Assembly: GCA_900104855.1 (NCBI GenBank)
Contig: FNSS01000001.1
Coordinates: forward strand, 6,014,001-6,078,000
Direction of reading: 5' to 3'
DNA: 64,000 nt
DNA from: Rhizobiales bacterium GAS188
GTDB taxonomy: Bacteria > Pseudomonadota > Alphaproteobacteria > Rhizobiales > Beijerinckiaceae
Under the pieces are notes generated by a model. That model was not told the DNA's origin. It saw only the letters and a list, made by a program, of their open reading frames with translations, and did no database searches. Made by a program: the position numbers and the translations under genes. Below, piece by piece: positions 61,898-64,000 of this stretch (its first letter is position 1; each line of letters starts with the position of its first letter).

Positions 61898-62320
61898 TTA
61901 ACCGACGATGTCGTTTCCGCAGAAGAACTGAGCGATCTCGATTGCGGCGTTCTCGGGGCTGTCGGAGCCATGCACCGAATTCTCGCCCATCGACACGGCG
62001 AAGCTCTTGCGGATCGTGCCTTCCGCCGCGTTGGCCGGATTGGTGGCGCCCATCACCTCGCGATATTTGGCAATGGCATTTTCGCCTTCGAGAACCTGGA
62101 CCACGACCGGGCCGGCGCTCATCATGTCGACGAGCTCGCCATAGAACGGCCTCGCCTTGTGAACGGCGTAAAAGGCTTCCGCCTGCCCCTTGGTCATCTG
62201 GACGCGTCTTTGCGCCACGATGCGCAGCCCCGCCTTCTCGATCACGGCGTTGATCGCACCGGTCAGATTGCGCTGCGTCGCGTCGGGCTTGATGATGGAG
62301 AAGGTGCGCTCGCTGGCCAT
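61898..62320 (-). CDS. ndk: Nucleoside diphosphate kinase
   Basis: The 140-residue enzyme starts [20 protein letters not shown]; the phospho-accepting His117 is in [12 protein letters not shown]. It balances nucleoside triphosphate pools. The strand and size are typical; the gene is monocistronic with a 146-nt gap to dctA. Confidence 0.97.
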   Translation of the reverse strand: MASERTFSIIKPDATQRNLTGAINAVIEKAGLRIVAQRRVQMTKGQAEAFYAVHKARPFYGELVDMMSAGPVVVQVLEGENAIAKYREVMGATNPANAAEGTIRKSFAVSMGENSVHGSDSPENAAIEIAQFFCGNDIVG

Positions 62321-62426
62321 ATGTCATCCTGGAAGGTTCGGGGATTGCAGTGGCGGGGCTATATCGGCGTCGAGGCGCGGGAGCAACCCACGCGCTTCCC
62401 CCTCCCGCCTCGACTTCGTCTCGGCA

Positions 62427-62450
62427 CCCTCGCCCGCAAGCGGGCGAGGG
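62427..62450 (-). terminator. GC-rich hairpin just downstream of dctA
   Basis: CCCTCGCCCG (62427-62436), loop CAAG, CGGGCGAGGG (62441-62450). It lies 17 nt after the dctA stop. No U-tract follows. The stem resembles the arms of the palindromic repeat at 27484-27657, so it may be a short relic of that family. Confidence 0.45.
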
Positions 62451-62466
62451 TAAGACGGGGTTTGCT

Positions 62467-63813
62467 CTAAGCGACCAGAACTTCCGGATTATCGGCCTCG
62501 ACTTGCGTCTCCGCCGTCAGCACGCGCTGCATGCGCGCGGTGTCGAGCGCCCCTTCCCATTTCGAGACGACGATGGTGGCGACGCCGTTGCCGACGAGAT
62601 TGGTGAGCGCCCTGCACTCCGACATGAATTTGTCGATGCCTTGGATCGTGGTGATGCCGACGAGCGGAATGGTGGGGATCACCGACAAGGTCGCGACGAG
62701 GGTCGTGAACCCTGCTCCCGTCACTCCGGCCGCCCCTTTCGAGGACAGGATCAGCACCGCCATGATGGCGAGCTGGTCGGTCCAAGTCAGCGGCGTGTTC
62801 GTCGCCTGCGCCACGAAGATCGAGGAGAGGGCGAGGTAGAGCGTCGTGCCGTCGAGGTTGAAGGAATAGCCGGTCGGGATGACGAGACCGACGACCGATT
62901 TCTCGCAGCCCAGATTCTCGAGCTTCGCCATCAGCCGCGGCAGTGCCGATTCCGAAGAGGAGGTGCCGAGCACCAAGAGCAGCTCCTCCTTGATATAGCG
63001 CACGAAGGCGAAGATGCTGAAGCCGGCCCAGCGCGCGATCAGGCCGAACACCACGACCACGAAGAAAATGCTGGTGCTGTAGAAGATGATCAACAGATAG
63101 ATCGGATACCACAGGCTGCCGATGCCGAATTTCGCGACCACATAGGCCATGGCGCCGAAAGCGCCGACGGGTGCGGCGCGCATGATGATGCCGACGATGC
63201 CGAAGATCACCTTGCCGACCCGGTCGATCATGTCGAGAACGGGCTTGCCGGCATCGCCCATGCGGAACAGCGCAAAGCCAAACAACACCGCGATCAGCAG
63301 AACGGGGAGGATATCGCCCTTAGCGAAGGCGCCGATGAAGGAGTCCGGGATAATGCTCATCAGGAACCCGACCGTCGTCGTGTCATGGGCGGCAGCCGTA
63401 AAGACGGCGATCTTCGAAGGGTCGATGGTCTTGGGATCGATATTGGCGCCGACACCCGGCTGCAGCACGTTGACGATGACGAGGCCGACGAGCAGTGCCA
63501 CTGTCGTCACAATCTCGAAATAGACGATCGCGGTGAGGCCGACGCGCCCGACCTTCTTCATGCTCTCCATGCTGGCGATGCCCGATACCACGGTGCAGAA
63601 GATGATCGGCGCGATGATCATGCGGATCAGCTTGATGAAGCCGTCGCCCAGCGACTTGACGAAATCGGAGCCGGCGAGATCGGGCCGCCAATAGCCGAGC
63701 GCCACGCCGATCGCGATGGCGATCAGCACCTGGACATAGAGATGTGACCACCATGGCTTGCGGTCCGGCGATGACGATTCGGCTTGCGACGGCGTGACGG
63801 TGGTCGGTGCCAT
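62467..63813 (-). CDS. dctA: C4-dicarboxylate:cation symporter
   Basis: The 448-residue transporter starts [20 protein letters not shown] with GGGAG 9 nt upstream; the frame is open 17 codons more. DctA/GltP family features are helices such as [18 protein letters not shown], the Ser-rich hairpin [43 protein letters not shown] and the ligand-binding [19 protein letters not shown]. It imports succinate, fumarate, malate or orotate. Regulatory genes dctB/dctD are not in the window. Confidence 0.95.
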   Translation of the reverse strand: MAPTTVTPSQAESSSPDRKPWWSHLYVQVLIAIAIGVALGYWRPDLAGSDFVKSLGDGFIKLIRMIIAPIIFCTVVSGIASMESMKKVGRVGLTAIVYFEIVTTVALLVGLVIVNVLQPGVGANIDPKTIDPSKIAVFTAAAHDTTTVGFLMSIIPDSFIGAFAKGDILPVLLIAVLFGFALFRMGDAGKPVLDMIDRVGKVIFGIVGIIMRAAPVGAFGAMAYVVAKFGIGSLWYPIYLLIIFYSTSIFFVVVVFGLIARWAGFSIFAFVRYIKEELLLVLGTSSSESALPRLMAKLENLGCEKSVVGLVIPTGYSFNLDGTTLYLALSSIFVAQATNTPLTWTDQLAIMAVLILSSKGAAGVTGAGFTTLVATLSVIPTIPLVGITTIQGIDKFMSECRALTNLVGNGVATIVVSKWEGALDTARMQRVLTAETQVEADNPEVLVA

Positions 63814-63940
63814 GGCATTTGCTCCCTTGCGCTTTTTTTGCCGTGCGATCATTTGCGCAAGCATGGGCCTGCGGCACTCGGGCGGCGTGACGTCACGCCG
63901 CTTGGTCGTCAGTGTAACGGAAACCCGGCCCGGAGCGCCA

Positions 63941-64000
63941 AGTCAACACGGATCGTCAAGTCAACCCGGATCGTCAAGTCAACACGGATCGTCACGTCGA
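63941..64000. repeat. 18-bp tandem repeat upstream of dctA, running off the window
   Basis: AGTCAACACGGATCGTCA at 63941-63958 is followed by near-identical copies at 63959-63976 and 63977-63994 and the start of another. It begins about 128 nt before the dctA start on the dctA upstream side. The end of the array is not seen. Confidence 0.75.

Overview
The window is 64 kb of GC-rich, densely coding chromosome from an alphaproteobacterium, most likely of the order Hyphomicrobiales (Rhizobiales). The evidence is the gene order dusB(nifR3)-ntrB-ntrC-ntrY-ntrX-trkA-hfq-hflX, a fused ispDF gene, a class I phaC, betaine-lipid genes btaA/btaB and palindromic intergenic repeats of a kind common in that order. 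No rRNA, tRNA, CRISPR array, insertion sequence or prophage gene was seen.

Layout. 1-1450 is the end of a TonB-dependent receptor. 1626-7703 is a four-gene operon, every junction an ATGA overlap, encoding three SPFH (HflK/HflC-like) membrane proteins and a P1B-type metal ATPase; one SPFH protein begins with 12 histidines in 17 residues. This is the least explained system here. 7723-9749 (minus) is btaB/btaA for betaine lipid. 9844-12829 holds a collagen-like lipoprotein, a metal-dependent hydrolase, a ClpP paralogue and an ArsR/SRPBCC pair with a perfect palindromic operator. 12934-21476 is a catabolic operon: IclR regulator, 2-oxoacid dehydrogenase E1 alpha and beta without E2/E3, a ThDP-dependent decarboxylase-like enzyme, an SDR and a TRAP transporter with a fused DctQ-DctM subunit. 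lipA and a COQ10/RatA-like gene follow.

23207-27330 carries a SnoaL-like protein, a class III nucleotide cyclase, an ECF42-type sigma factor with its DGPF (YCII) partner, and an O6-alkylguanine-DNA alkyltransferase. 27660-40348 is housekeeping and nitrogen control: cinA-type amidase and ispDF (minus), then dusB-ntrBC-ntrYX-trkA-hfq-hflX (plus). phaC (minus) faces a small DUF6489-like gene. After the remnant of a periplasmic binding protein gene comes a minus-strand group (FAD amine oxidase, dipeptide-type binding protein, IclR regulator), then purM-purN, a small secreted protein and a glycosyltransferase.

50082-61080 joins choline sulfatase and a cytoplasmic molybdopterin oxidoreductase (minus) with a divergent dipeptide/nickel-type ABC transporter and a CocE-type hydrolase (plus). 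The window ends with a Spy-like LTXXQ protein, ndk and dctA, the first and last preceded by short tandem repeats.

Functions are read from recognisable motifs and gene order; substrates of the transport and catabolic clusters are inferred only loosely. Start sites were moved inward from the longest reading frame wherever a better ribosome binding site, family start or overlap supported it.
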